Notes: generated by a model from the sequence alone, not told the origin. 17,414 bases of DNA from an uncultured Ruminococcus sp. (GCA_902803255.1 CADCPG010000094.1:1-17414); one strand, 5' to 3'. Shown: positions 1-7,822, counted from the stretch's first letter. Numbers and translations are program-made.

Positions 1-1
1 C

Positions 2-679
2 CGGCCGTACATTTCGGGCTCGATCAAGGAGTTCTGGCGCAGATGGCATATCTCGCTGTCCTCCTGGTTCCGCGACTACATCTACTTTCCTCTTGGCGGC
101 AGCCGCTGCGCCAGATGGCGCCACATGCTCAACATCGTGATTGTCTTCCTGGTATCCGGACTGTGGCACGGAGCTGACTGGGCTTTCGTGATCTGGGGCC
201 TGATGCACGGTCTCTATCAGGTGATCGGCTACTTCACTCAGAAGCCGAGGGACAAGATGTGGAACGCCCTGAAGATCGGCGCGGACTCTGCATTCGTCAG
301 ATATCTGCGGCGGTTCAACACCTTCGTGCTGGTATGCTTCGGCTGGGTGTTCTTCAGAGCCGGAAGCGTCTCGGGAATGAGCAGCTTCAAGGCGCTCAGC
401 ATCATGCTGCCGAAGCTCTTCACCGACTGGAGCTTCACCGCGGACTATTTCACCGGCACCTTCGAGCACATGGGGCTCACTCTCACGGCCGCCGTGACGG
501 CGGTGCTCTCGCTCCTCGTAATGAGACGGCTCGACATAACCAAGCTCGGCACCGACTCGCCGGACGGCCTCGTGATGTCGAAATCAAGGTATGTCTACAT
601 CGTCTGGGTCATTGCCCTTGCCTGGATGCTGCTGCTCGTCGGCGACGGCGCCAGCTCATTCATCTACTTCCAGTTCTGA
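2..679 (+). CDS. MBOAT family O-acyltransferase, C-terminal part (AlgI/DltB-like)
   Basis: This is a membrane-bound O-acyltransferase that would move an acyl group, usually acetyl, across the membrane for attachment to an extracellular polysaccharide or wall polymer. The reading frame is open from base 2, so the N-terminus lies outside the window and 225 residues remain. The visible part has the AlgI-type run FWRRWHISLSSWFRDYIYFPLGG, followed by VSGLWHGADWAFVIWGLMHG. The histidine of GLWHG (codon at 167-169) is the conserved catalytic His of the family. Several hydrophobic segments follow. The next gene, 16 bases downstream, encodes an SGNH-like protein, the usual partner of AlgI, PatA and DltB proteins. 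The family is certain. The acceptor polymer is unknown, and nothing specific to alginate or teichoic acid is seen. Confidence 0.93.
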   Translation, partial: RPYISGSIKEFWRRWHISLSSWFRDYIYFPLGGSRCARWRHMLNIVIVFLVSGLWHGADWAFVIWGLMHGLYQVIGYFTQKPRDKMWNALKIGADSAFVRYLRRFNTFVLVCFGWVFFRAGSVSGMSSFKALSIMLPKLFTDWSFTADYFTGTFEHMGLTLTAAVTAVLSLLVMRRLDITKLGTDSPDGLVMSKSRYVYIVWVIALAWMLLLVGDGASSFIYFQF

Positions 680-683
680 CGGC

Positions 684-688
684 GGAGG
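684..688 (+). promoter_or_regulatory. ribosome binding site fixing a GTG start at 696
   Basis: GGAGG lies seven bases before the GTG at 696. It supports that start over the upstream ATG at 591, which would overlap the acyltransferase gene by about 90 bases and add a low-complexity Ser/Cys/Pro peptide. It also outranks the ATG at 726, which has no such site. Confidence 0.8.
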
Positions 689-695
689 CTTGACA

Positions 696-2207
696 GTGAC
701 AGATAAAGTGAAAAACACAGTAATAATGAAAAAAGAAACCGCGTCAGCCGGAAAGAAGAAAAACGTCCGCCCGCTTGTCACGGCGCTGGTCCTGCTGGCG
801 GCGGTGCTCGTCCCAGTGCTCTTCGTCGCCGGCTCGCTGATCTTCCTGCCCAAGGTCTATTCCGAGACTTTCCTCGGCGAGATGGCTGAGAAATACAGGC
901 TGCAGACACGGACCGAAGAAAAGAAGATCACGGTGATCGGCGGCTCGTCGGTGGCCTTCGGGCTCGACTCCGCCGAGATCGAGAAGGCAACAGGCTACAG
1001 GGCGGTCAACTTCGGGCTCTACGCGACGCTCGGCACCAAGATCATGCTCGACCTCTCCGAGAGCGGCGTGAACAGCGGCGACATCGTAGTCATCGCTCCG
1101 GAGCTCGACGAACAGACACTCTCGCTTTACTTCAACGCCGAATCGGCGTGGCAGGCGATCGAAGGCGACCTGTCGATGCTCTTCCACGTCGGGAGAGACA
1201 ATGCGGGCGACCTCGCCGGCGGGCTCTTCGACTACCTCGGCAAACGCTACAGCTACGCTCTGAAGGGTGAGATCATCTCGCCGAACGGGATATACCGCCG
1301 CGACTCGTTCAACGCGTACGGCGACATATCATATCCCCGCGAATACAACGTCATGACGCTCGAATACGACCGCTCGCAGCCTATCCGGCTCGAGCCCTCG
1401 ATCTTCGACGGAGAATTCCTCGACTACCTCAACGATTATATCGACAGGATAAAGCACAGGGGAGCCACGGTCTTTTTCGCCTTCTGCCCGATGAACCGGG
1501 CAGCCCTCGCCGAGGGTACGTCTGACGCTTCGATAGAGGCCTTCTACCGCTTCGTATGCGAGAATATCGACTGCACCGTCCTCGGCAGCCCTGCCGACTC
1601 CGTTTACGACAAGGGGTACTTCTACGACACCAACTACCACCTCAACGACGCCGGAGTCAGGCTCCACACCATGAACCTCGTTAACGGCATCCTTCGCGAG
1701 ACCGGACGAACCGACGTCCTCGTGCTCGACAGGCCCGATCCCCCCGGAAAAAAGCCGGCGGAGACACTTGCCCCGGGCGGCGAATACACCGAGGATCCGT
1801 TCGAGAAGTACTTCACCTACGAGCCTTTCGGCGACGGCATGAGGATCACCGGAACACTGCCCGAGGCGTCGTCGCTCGAGTCGCTCGAGATCCCGGTGAC
1901 GGCACAGGGCAGAAAAGTCATCATCCTCGGCGAGAACGCGCTGAAGGGCTGCCTGAGACTGTCGTCGCTGACGGTCCGCGACAACCTGACGCTGATAGAA
2001 GACGGGGCTTTCAACGGCTGCTCTCTTCTCTACTCGGTGCACATCTTAAGCGAGACACCCGACTCGCTCGAAGTCTCACCGAACGTATTCGCCGGCGCTC
2101 CCGCCTCTCTCACCGTATACCTGCACACGCAGAGCAGCTACGACAGCTTCACGAACGGCTACTGGTGGACCAGCCACGCCGCGAGGATGAAGCTGGCGAA
2201 GGACTGA
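696..2207 (+). CDS. Membrane-anchored SGNH-like acyltransferase partner with leucine-rich-repeat C-terminus
   Basis: The 503-residue product has a basic N-terminus and one hydrophobic segment at about residues 27-51, then an extracytoplasmic domain. The domain starts ITVIGGSSVAFGLDS (GSS at 83-85), which resembles the nucleophile block of DltD/AlgJ/PatB-type SGNH proteins. It ends near FYDTNYHLNDAG, with a likely catalytic His315. About residues 390-455 look like BspA-type (LRR_5) leucine-rich repeats: LESLEIPVTAQGRKVIILG, then ALKGCLRLSSLTV and AFNGCSLLYSVHIL. The gene follows the MBOAT gene closely, so the pair probably O-acylates an exported polymer, with this protein as the extracellular transferase or esterase. 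The GTG start was chosen from the GGAGG site at 684-688. The fusion to repeats is the unusual part. The role is family-based inference. Confidence 0.82.
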   Translation: MTDKVKNTVIMKKETASAGKKKNVRPLVTALVLLAAVLVPVLFVAGSLIFLPKVYSETFLGEMAEKYRLQTRTEEKKITVIGGSSVAFGLDSAEIEKATGYRAVNFGLYATLGTKIMLDLSESGVNSGDIVVIAPELDEQTLSLYFNAESAWQAIEGDLSMLFHVGRDNAGDLAGGLFDYLGKRYSYALKGEIISPNGIYRRDSFNAYGDISYPREYNVMTLEYDRSQPIRLEPSIFDGEFLDYLNDYIDRIKHRGATVFFAFCPMNRAALAEGTSDASIEAFYRFVCENIDCTVLGSPADSVYDKGYFYDTNYHLNDAGVRLHTMNLVNGILRETGRTDVLVLDRPDPPGKKPAETLAPGGEYTEDPFEKYFTYEPFGDGMRITGTLPEASSLESLEIPVTAQGRKVIILGENALKGCLRLSSLTVRDNLTLIEDGAFNGCSLLYSVHILSETPDSLEVSPNVFAGAPASLTVYLHTQSSYDSFTNGYWWTSHAARMKLAKD

Positions 2208-2229
2208 CTGACCGTAAGGCATAACTTCA

Positions 2230-2279
2230 CATAACGAAACACCCGCGCGGGCTTCGGCCCGCGCGGGTGTTTCGTTATG
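2230..2279. terminator. Long bidirectional hairpin with UUCG tetraloop
   Basis: The arms 2230-2252 and 2257-2279 are perfect 23-bp complements around the loop TTCG closed by C-G, the extra-stable cUUCGg tetraloop. The hairpin lies between two convergent genes ending at 2207 and 2298, so it probably ends transcription from both sides. There is no long U-tract on either strand; only short TTT and TT runs sit inside the arm. Termination is therefore inferred mainly from position and stability. Confidence 0.8.
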
Positions 2280-2297
2280 CAGGATCTCACTCCGCGG

Positions 2298-4679
2298 TCA
2301 GTTTCCGATCTCGGGAGTCCAGTATTCCTGATTGTATATATCCGTGAATACGTACATCGCAGAAGCGGCCGACTTGTCGGGAAGATAGACGTTGCTGACC
2401 TTGTTGCTTCCGTTGAAAGTGACGGTCCCTTCGAGTTCGATGGTGTCGGAGTAGTTGCCTTTGTAGTCGTACGCGTCGACTATGAAGGAGATGACGTCGC
2501 CGGACTGCAGCTCGTAATTGGCCTTTGCGGCGGTCTCGGTCTGGCCGTCGGAATAATCGGTATACGCGCCGGCGATGTATCCGTAGTCGTTCGAACTGTC
2601 GAATACCGCGATGAGCTCCACCCTCTCGCCGTTGACGAGCGCGGGGATGCGGCCCTTCACGATATAGCTGCCGTCTGCGTTGTAGAGGCTCTCCTCATAG
2701 TAGTAGGCGACCACATGGCCGTCCACAGCCACCCAGGTGCCGTCGTAGACGCCCTTCAGGTCGCCGTCGGGTGTGAAGCTGAACACGTTGTCGAGGCCGA
2801 GGTCGAGATAGCCCTCGCCGTCGTCATAGAAGACGTTGAGCAGCAGATCGTGCACGAGGCTCCATTCCTCCTCTGTCAGGTGCATCCTACTGTCGCTGCC
2901 CGAGCCGGTCCAGAGAAGGTTCTTCGCGTCGATCATGTTCTGTGAGATGTATTCCGCCTGGGCCTCCATGTCGATCGTCTTGCCGAACAGTCCGCCCAGA
3001 GCCGACGACGCGCTCCCCGAGAGCAGGCTCCCGAAGAGGCTCGACAGCCCGTCGGCCGACGTGGTCTGAGACGACGACGCAAGGCTCCCGAGCAGGCTTC
3101 CGATGCCGGACGCGGATCCGCCGGCCGCCTGTCCGCCCGTCTCCATGCTGGCAAAGCTCTGGATGCAGCGGGCGTATTCGCTGTCCATACCGATCGCCTC
3201 ATATGCGGCGACGGCCTGCGAGACCTTGCCCGTCTTCTGGTACGGGAAGTAGATCGAGAGTCCGTAAGCGTTCGTCACCGATGACGACGTGCGGTTGTAT
3301 TTGATCGCTCCGAGCAGGGCGTCGGACAGCGCCGAGCCCTCCGAGGAGCCTATCTTGCCGGCCAGATCGACGAGATCGACCTGGTCGATATTCTTCGAGA
3401 ATTCCCTAGTCGAGGCCCTTGCGTCCGAGACTTTCTTGAACTCGCTGCCCGAGATCAGCTCGGATGTCGACTTCGCGAATTCCTTCAGCCTGTCGGGAAC
3501 GGCGGTCTCGAGTTCGGCGAGATCGACGACGGAGAGGGTCGCCTTGGCCGTCGGGTACTTCTGTCCGCAAACCGACACGAAATCGTCGACGATGTTCTTG
3601 CCGATCTCGGTCGTGGGCATCGACGTGTTGCCCGAGAGTTTGGTGAGCCAGCCGGTGTAGTACCATCCGATGCCGGGCTCGGTCTCTTCCGAGCCGATGA
3701 GGTAGTCGGCGTACTGGCTGAGCATCAGCGCGTTCTCCAGCGTCGCCATGAGGCAGGCGTCGAATCCGATGAAATCGAATTTCACTCCGGAATCGGAGAG
3801 CGCCTTGTTAATGCCCGAGAGGCTCATCGATCCGGCGTTTTTGTTCTTCTCGTCGTATCCGAAGCCCGAGAGCGAGCCGCCGCCGTGGTCCCACATGATG
3901 AGTTCGTTGCGGTCCGCCGGGAAATTGTCGGCGCAGTACTTTATGAACTTCGTGAGAGTCGAAGGCGTGGTCATCGCCGCCTTGCCGTCCTTCGCGACCA
4001 GAGCGGTGATCTTGCCGTCGGCCACCTTGTAGATCTGGTTGTAATCGCTGCTGACGCCGTTGTTCCACTTCGTGCAGCCGCCGGTGTATATGATCAGGTT
4101 GATCTTCGACGAGATCGTTGCGCGGCGCATCTCCTCCATGTCGGCCGACGCCATGCCGTGCTTCGATTCGAGGTCGGTCCCGCACATATAGACCATTATG
4201 GTCACGGTATCGGCTCCTCCGCCCTTGATGACTGTGCGCTTGGCTCTGCTGCCCGAAGCGACTGACGTGTCGAGCTCGCCGTTGTCCGAATCCTTGTCCC
4301 AGCCGGTCGACACGCTGCTGCCGCCGGTGAATACTCCGTTGCCGAGGCTCGAGAGCGACGGCACGACAGTCTGTATGAGATTTCCGATGTTCGAAAGCCC
4401 GCCCGACGACGAATCTCCGCCGAGCAGACCTCCGAGCAGTCCTCCTCCGCCGCCCAGAAGGACGACGGCGGCGATAATGATGATAAGGATCGGGGATTTG
4501 AAGAGTCCGCCGGCGCGGGTCACGCCCCCGCCTGCTCCGCTTCCGCCCTGACCGCCGCCGGTGCGGCCGGAATAGCCGCCGGGTCTGCCGGCGGGTCCTC
4601 CGCCGACACTTCCTTTTCTGCCGAGACCGCTGCCGGTCCCGGTCACATTGGTCTTTCTGCCGTTAGGTCTGTTTTCCAA
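2298..4679 (-). CDS. Clostripain-family (C11) cysteine protease, membrane-anchored
   Basis: The 793-residue product is a caspase-fold cysteine peptidase. Residues 1-60 are rich in Gly, Arg and Lys. A hydrophobic segment follows at about 62-77, and the Gly-rich LGGGGGLLGGLLGG comes after it, which suggests an N-in anchor with the catalytic part outside. The C11 core begins near TVTIMVYMCGTDLES (about 158-173). The catalytic His is H265 in MWDHGGGSLSGFG and the nucleophile is C309 in GFDACLMATLEN. A Ser/Gly/Ala-rich stretch at roughly 520-570 leads to a C-terminal domain of about 220 residues that I do not recognise. The start is TTG at 4679, supported by AGAGG nine bases upstream. It is the last gene of the minus-strand run from lipoprotein 1 and ends before the 2230-2279 hairpin. 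Clostripain itself cuts after Arg; this protein's specificity is not visible. Confidence 0.88.
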   Translation of the reverse strand: MENRPNGRKTNVTGTGSGLGRKGSVGGGPAGRPGGYSGRTGGGQGGSGAGGGVTRAGGLFKSPILIIIIAAVVLLGGGGGLLGGLLGGDSSSGGLSNIGNLIQTVVPSLSSLGNGVFTGGSSVSTGWDKDSDNGELDTSVASGSRAKRTVIKGGGADTVTIMVYMCGTDLESKHGMASADMEEMRRATISSKINLIIYTGGCTKWNNGVSSDYNQIYKVADGKITALVAKDGKAAMTTPSTLTKFIKYCADNFPADRNELIMWDHGGGSLSGFGYDEKNKNAGSMSLSGINKALSDSGVKFDFIGFDACLMATLENALMLSQYADYLIGSEETEPGIGWYYTGWLTKLSGNTSMPTTEIGKNIVDDFVSVCGQKYPTAKATLSVVDLAELETAVPDRLKEFAKSTSELISGSEFKKVSDARASTREFSKNIDQVDLVDLAGKIGSSEGSALSDALLGAIKYNRTSSSVTNAYGLSIYFPYQKTGKVSQAVAAYEAIGMDSEYARCIQSFASMETGGQAAGGSASGIGSLLGSLASSSQTTSADGLSSLFGSLLSGSASSALGGLFGKTIDMEAQAEYISQNMIDAKNLLWTGSGSDSRMHLTEEEWSLVHDLLLNVFYDDGEGYLDLGLDNVFSFTPDGDLKGVYDGTWVAVDGHVVAYYYEESLYNADGSYIVKGRIPALVNGERVELIAVFDSSNDYGYIAGAYTDYSDGQTETAAKANYELQSGDVISFIVDAYDYKGNYSDTIELEGTVTFNGSNKVSNVYLPDKSAASAMYVFTDIYNQEYWTPEIGN

Positions 4680-4753
4680 TTTCTGTTGCCTCTTTTTCTG
4701 AAATCTTTATATTGAGGTATAAAACACCGTTATAGTGACATGACGCGTCGCGC

Positions 4754-5458
4754 TCAGCAGACACAGCAGCCGCAGGGGTTGCACCACGAAAGGAAGCAGC
4801 ACAGTCTCATGCAGCCCGAGAAGCAGTCGCCGCCCATCCCGGAATTGCAGGTGTCATCCTCCTGCCTGCCGGCCGGCGCGCCCCTGTTCCGGAGCTCGTC
4901 CCGGGCAGTTGAATACTCGCTGTTGTAGGGGTCCATGCGGCAGGCGGCGTCGAAGCACCTTCCTGCGTCGACGTAGTTGCCGAATCGGACCTGGACGCAG
5001 CCGTAAAGGAAGAACCATTCGGCGTCGCGCCTCCCGCTCTCGGATATCGACAGCAGCAGGGCTCTCGCCTCATACAGCCGGTTGCTCGTGAGGAACGCGC
5101 GGACCCTTGCGTATATCTCGTCGCGCTCGGCACGTTCGCCGTCGGTGCCGCCCGAATATCCGCTGCCGGTATCGCCGTAGCCTCCGCCTCCGGTGTAGCC
5201 GCCGCCGTAGCCGTCGGAGTAGCCTCCGTAGCTCTGGCTGCCCGATGACGAATATCCTCCGCCCGACTCGCGCATCTTCTGTATCTCGTCGTAGGCCGCG
5301 TTGATCTCCGCCATCTTCTTGTTGGCGACCTCGGCAAGTTCGCTGTCGCGGTACCTGTCGGGATGGTATTTCCTCACCTTGTCAAGGTAGGCCTTTTTGA
5401 TCTCCTCGTCTGTCGCGTTCCTGTCGACTTCGAGGATGCGGTACGGATCTTTTTCCAT
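4754..5458 (-). CDS. J-domain (DnaJ-like) co-chaperone with TPR-like region and cysteine-rich tail
   Basis: The 234-residue product starts with a J domain (residues 1-62): DPYRILEVDRNATDEEIKKAY, with the DnaK-stimulating HPD at 32-34. A Gly/Ser/Tyr-rich linker spans about 66-105. Residues 110-190 look helical and TPR-like (NRLYEARALLLSIS, and NYVDAGRCFDAACRMDPYN). The last 31 residues hold ten cysteines (C204, 212, 216, 220, 221, 226, 229, 231, 232, 234) amid hydrophobic residues. The zinc-finger repeats and C-terminal substrate domains of true DnaJ are absent, so this is a specialised J-protein. AGGA lies about eight bases before the ATG. It sits 108 bases after the DUF5685-like gene and 74 bases before the protease gene. 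The tail may bind metal, form disulfides or be lipid-modified; which of these cannot be told from sequence. Confidence 0.87.
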   Translation of the reverse strand: MEKDPYRILEVDRNATDEEIKKAYLDKVRKYHPDRYRDSELAEVANKKMAEINAAYDEIQKMRESGGGYSSSGSQSYGGYSDGYGGGYTGGGGYGDTGSGYSGGTDGERAERDEIYARVRAFLTSNRLYEARALLLSISESGRRDAEWFFLYGCVQVRFGNYVDAGRCFDAACRMDPYNSEYSTARDELRNRGAPAGRQEDDTCNSGMGGDCFSGCMRLCCFLSWCNPCGCCVC

Positions 5459-5479
5459 CTGTATGTCCTGTCGTGTTCC

Positions 5480-5514
5480 GATCTGTTATGCTGTGATCTG
5501 TATATAAGATCTGT
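5480..5514 (-). repeat. Three direct repeats ACAGATC in the leader of the J-domain gene
   Basis: GATCTGT occurs at 5480-5486, 5495-5501 and 5508-5514 on the plus strand. In the direction of the gene this reads ACAGATC three times, with AT-rich spacers of 6 and 8 bases. The array sits 22 to 56 bases upstream of the J-domain start codon. It could be an operator or an RNA-binding site. No convincing -35/-10 pair overlaps it. Confidence 0.5.
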
Positions 5515-5522
5515 CAGGGTCG

Positions 5523-5539
5523 CCGTGCTCCGGGCACGG
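5523..5539 (-). other. Small intercistronic hairpin
   Basis: CCGTGC (5523-5528) pairs with GCACGG (5534-5539) around a five-base loop. It lies between the DUF5685-like stop and the J-domain start. There is no U-tract, so it is more likely an mRNA processing or stability element than a full terminator. It could be chance in GC-rich DNA. Confidence 0.3.
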
Positions 5540-5566
5540 GGTCCGGCAGACGGGGCGCGTTCCGGC

Positions 5567-6487
5567 TCAGATCCTGTCCCGCCCGGGCTTCCGGTAGTTT
5601 CCGTCGAGCACCCTCTGGGCGACCTGCCTCATCCCGTCGGACAGTATGTTGTTCAGCACCGCCGCCGGTTCGGGATGCGCCTCTCCGGGGTCGTCGGCCA
5701 GCATCAGAGCATCTGCCGCGGCGCCCGCTTCGGCCGCCAGCAGACATCTTACGGTGATCTTTTCGTCGCCGTCCAGTTCGTATTTCCCGTACGACGCGGC
5801 AAACGGATTGAATCTTCCTTTTTTCCCGTCCTCCGCGAGGTCGTCCACGGCATCGACGAGATATATCCATCTCCCGGTCCTCTGCCCGACCGCGGCCGCG
5901 ACGGCCCTCTTCCCGCGCTCGTCTCCGTCCTCTCCGCCGAACGGATAGGCGAATATGAACGAGAGCACCTCGCCGAACGCGCTGGCGGCCGAATCGACCG
6001 AGGCGTCGGGGTCCCCGGCCGCGAGCGACGACTCCGCCTCCGAGAGCGCCTTCAGCCTCTCCGCCGTCCCCGCGACGAGCCCGGGGTACCTCCGCCCGGC
6101 CTTCTTTGACCAGCCGGACGATACGACTCTCGCGCACTTCGCCGAGAATCTCCTTCCGCCCTTTTCGTCGGCGGCGTCGTCGGCAAAGCCGAAATCCGAG
6201 AGCACTCCGCACGCGGCGGCGGCGTAATCGAGCGATTCGGAATTCTCCACCGCCCGGACCGGCTTCGCGCAGTTCACCGCGCAGGTCCGCCTGCCGGTCT
6301 TTATCTCTTCGCCGCGCAGCTTTATGAGCAGCATCGCGAGGAAGGTGAGATCGTATGACAGACAGAGCCTCGACGTCGCCCCGCAGACCTTTCCCATGCG
6401 CCTGCAGAGCCCGCAGTAGACAGACCGGTAAAAATCGTATTCCCTGACCTTCAGTTCAGAAGTCGCGGGTCTGACATAACCGAACAT
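5567..6487 (-). CDS. DUF5685-like cysteine-rich protein
   Basis: The 306-residue product begins MFGYVRPATSELKVREYDFY and then RSVYCGLCRRMGKVCG, which I recognise as the start of the DUF5685 family of Firmicutes. No function is established for it that I can name. Cysteines C25 and C28 (CGLC), C35, C42, C69 and C73 are concentrated in the first quarter, which suggests a metal site or redox role. The rest is Ala-rich and mainly helical in character, with stretches such as WIYLVDAVDDLAEDGKKGRFNPF. No signal peptide is evident. The ATG follows a GGAGG site by five bases. The gene lies 21 bases after lipoprotein 1, so the two are probably co-transcribed, and the J-domain gene follows. The family call is from memory of the N-terminal pattern. 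Confidence 0.78.
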   Translation of the reverse strand: MFGYVRPATSELKVREYDFYRSVYCGLCRRMGKVCGATSRLCLSYDLTFLAMLLIKLRGEEIKTGRRTCAVNCAKPVRAVENSESLDYAAAACGVLSDFGFADDAADEKGGRRFSAKCARVVSSGWSKKAGRRYPGLVAGTAERLKALSEAESSLAAGDPDASVDSAASAFGEVLSFIFAYPFGGEDGDERGKRAVAAAVGQRTGRWIYLVDAVDDLAEDGKKGRFNPFAASYGKYELDGDEKITVRCLLAAEAGAAADALMLADDPGEAHPEPAAVLNNILSDGMRQVAQRVLDGNYRKPGRDRI

Positions 6488-6508
6488 GGTATCCTCCGGA
6501 ATTACGCG

Positions 6509-7822
6509 TCACTTTCTCACGAACTCCAGCCGGTAGAGCTCGGCGCCGTTCGAGGTGTAGAAATTCACATAATAGACGCCGTCATACCAGCACATCGATT
6601 CCGACTCATGTCCGGTAGGCAGCACGATCCTGCCGACGTATTCGGCATTCCAGTCGTAGACCTCGAGTATGTTGTCGGACGAACCGCTCATCGGGAAGTA
6701 GATATAGTTCTCGTCGGAGCCCATCCCCTGGGCGGTATAGCCCGATGCCGACTTTCTCGTGTGCGAACTGATGAGTGTGAAGTCCGCGTTCAGGAAATGC
6801 AGCGACGACCCGCCCTGGCTGATAGCGTAAATGTTCCTCATGGGACTGTACGTCGCGGCTCCGGAGCCTGCCGGGATAGGCTGCTCCTTTACCGTGACTT
6901 CGAGCGTTTCGGGGTCGAGCAGCGTTAATATCTTCCCCTCGCTGTGTCCGTGCACGGCTACGAGCCGCCCGCCGGCGGAGTCGTACGTCAGGTCGTTGCC
7001 GTGTCCGGCGTAGAAAGGAGCGCCCGTCTTCACGTGTTCTCCGTCCGACAGGCGGTATTTCCGTATGACTGCCGAATCGTCGGAGGAGGTGCGCATGAGA
7101 AAATAGGCGTATTCGCCGTCGGTGGCGACGCCCTGGGCGACTTTGTGCTCCCCCGAGGGAGAACAGGTGATGACCCTTGTGAGTTTGACGTCGTATTCCA
7201 ATCCGCCGGCGACGATATCGGCGTACTGCAGCTGATGGTCGAATGTCGCGATCCGGGTATCCTCCCCGAAAACGAGGAATCTCCCCTCCTTCACCCTGCC
7301 CTCTTTGCCGAGGGCGTCGATGACGGTATCGACGGCGTCGCGAAGGAATGAGTTGTCGGTGGCGGTTATGACGAGCTTGCCCCCCATCACCGCGACGGCG
7401 TAGCCGTATCCGTCGATCTTTGACGCGAGTTCGGCCGACTCGGCGCGGTTCGTCGCTCCGATGAGTATCTCCTTTTCACTGTTGACTATCGTGCCGCTCT
7501 GTCCCTTCACCCAGTCATCGGCGATGCCGAATGACACCCCCAGGGCTGCGTTCAGCGCCAGCCGGAGCTCAACGGCGGCATTTGTTACCTCATCGGCGCA
7601 GTTCGACGGCCGTATGATCCTGAATTCGGTCCCGGCTATCGACAGAAGCACCCCGTCGGGGAGCCGCTGTGACGTCGCGACACCGGGCTCGGAGGTCGCG
7701 TCTCCTGCGGGCCCGGATGTCTGTCCTCCCTCCCCGGCGGTGCCGCAACCGGCGAAGACCAGAAAGAGAGACAGCAGGGCTGCCATGAGTTTTATGAGTT
7801 TCGGAACGATGCCGCGTCGCAC
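6509..7822 (-). CDS. Lipoprotein 1: N-terminal TNR-type module plus beta-propeller-like domain
   Basis: The 437-residue product has a signal peptide ending in the lipobox LVFAGC (Cys26), so it is a lipoprotein on the outer face of the membrane. Residues about 60-185 form a module with KEILIGATNRAES (117-129) and GYGYAVAVMGGKLVITATD. This resembles the non-catalytic N-terminal domain (GH20b/GH67-N type) of some glycoside hydrolases. The rest repeats short beta-strand patterns such as GVATDGEYAYFLMR, HGNDLTYDSAGGRLVAVHG and YIYFPMSGSSDNILEVYDW, as in a beta-propeller. No catalytic glycosidase domain is present. The GTG start at 7822 is fixed by AAGGAGG eight bases upstream; a longer frame from 7924 would include the promoter. 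Lipoprotein 2 at 14067-15512 carries the same module. Binding of a glycan or other surface ligand is a guess. Confidence 0.78.
   Translation of the reverse strand: MRRGIVPKLIKLMAALLSLFLVFAGCGTAGEGGQTSGPAGDATSEPGVATSQRLPDGVLLSIAGTEFRIIRPSNCADEVTNAAVELRLALNAALGVSFGIADDWVKGQSGTIVNSEKEILIGATNRAESAELASKIDGYGYAVAVMGGKLVITATDNSFLRDAVDTVIDALGKEGRVKEGRFLVFGEDTRIATFDHQLQYADIVAGGLEYDVKLTRVITCSPSGEHKVAQGVATDGEYAYFLMRTSSDDSAVIRKYRLSDGEHVKTGAPFYAGHGNDLTYDSAGGRLVAVHGHSEGKILTLLDPETLEVTVKEQPIPAGSGAATYSPMRNIYAISQGGSSLHFLNADFTLISSHTRKSASGYTAQGMGSDENYIYFPMSGSSDNILEVYDWNAEYVGRIVLPTGHESESMCWYDGVYYVNFYTSNGAELYRLEFVRK

Noticed and set aside
591..695. Upstream ATG at 591 for the SGNH-LRR protein.
   Set aside because: It would overlap the acyltransferase gene and add a low-complexity peptide. 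The GTG at 696 has a well-spaced GGAGG.
2277..2945. A 222-codon plus-strand frame opposite the end of the clostripain gene.
   Set aside because: The product is biased to Val and Asp and has no domain. The minus strand encodes a clear continuous protein here.
4680..4753. Possible promoter in the AT-rich gap before the clostripain gene.
   Set aside because: TATAAA- and TTATAC-like hexamers are present but have no acceptable -35 at 16-18 bases. Not reported as a promoter.
5514..6212. A 232-codon minus-strand frame in a different phase from the DUF5685-like gene.
   Set aside because: It is a shadow in another phase of the same strand: Arg-rich, with no ribosome binding site, and overlapping the identified gene.
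6509..7822. Calling lipoprotein 1 a glycoside hydrolase.
   Set aside because: Only the accessory N-terminal module resembles such enzymes; no catalytic barrel or acid/base motif is present.
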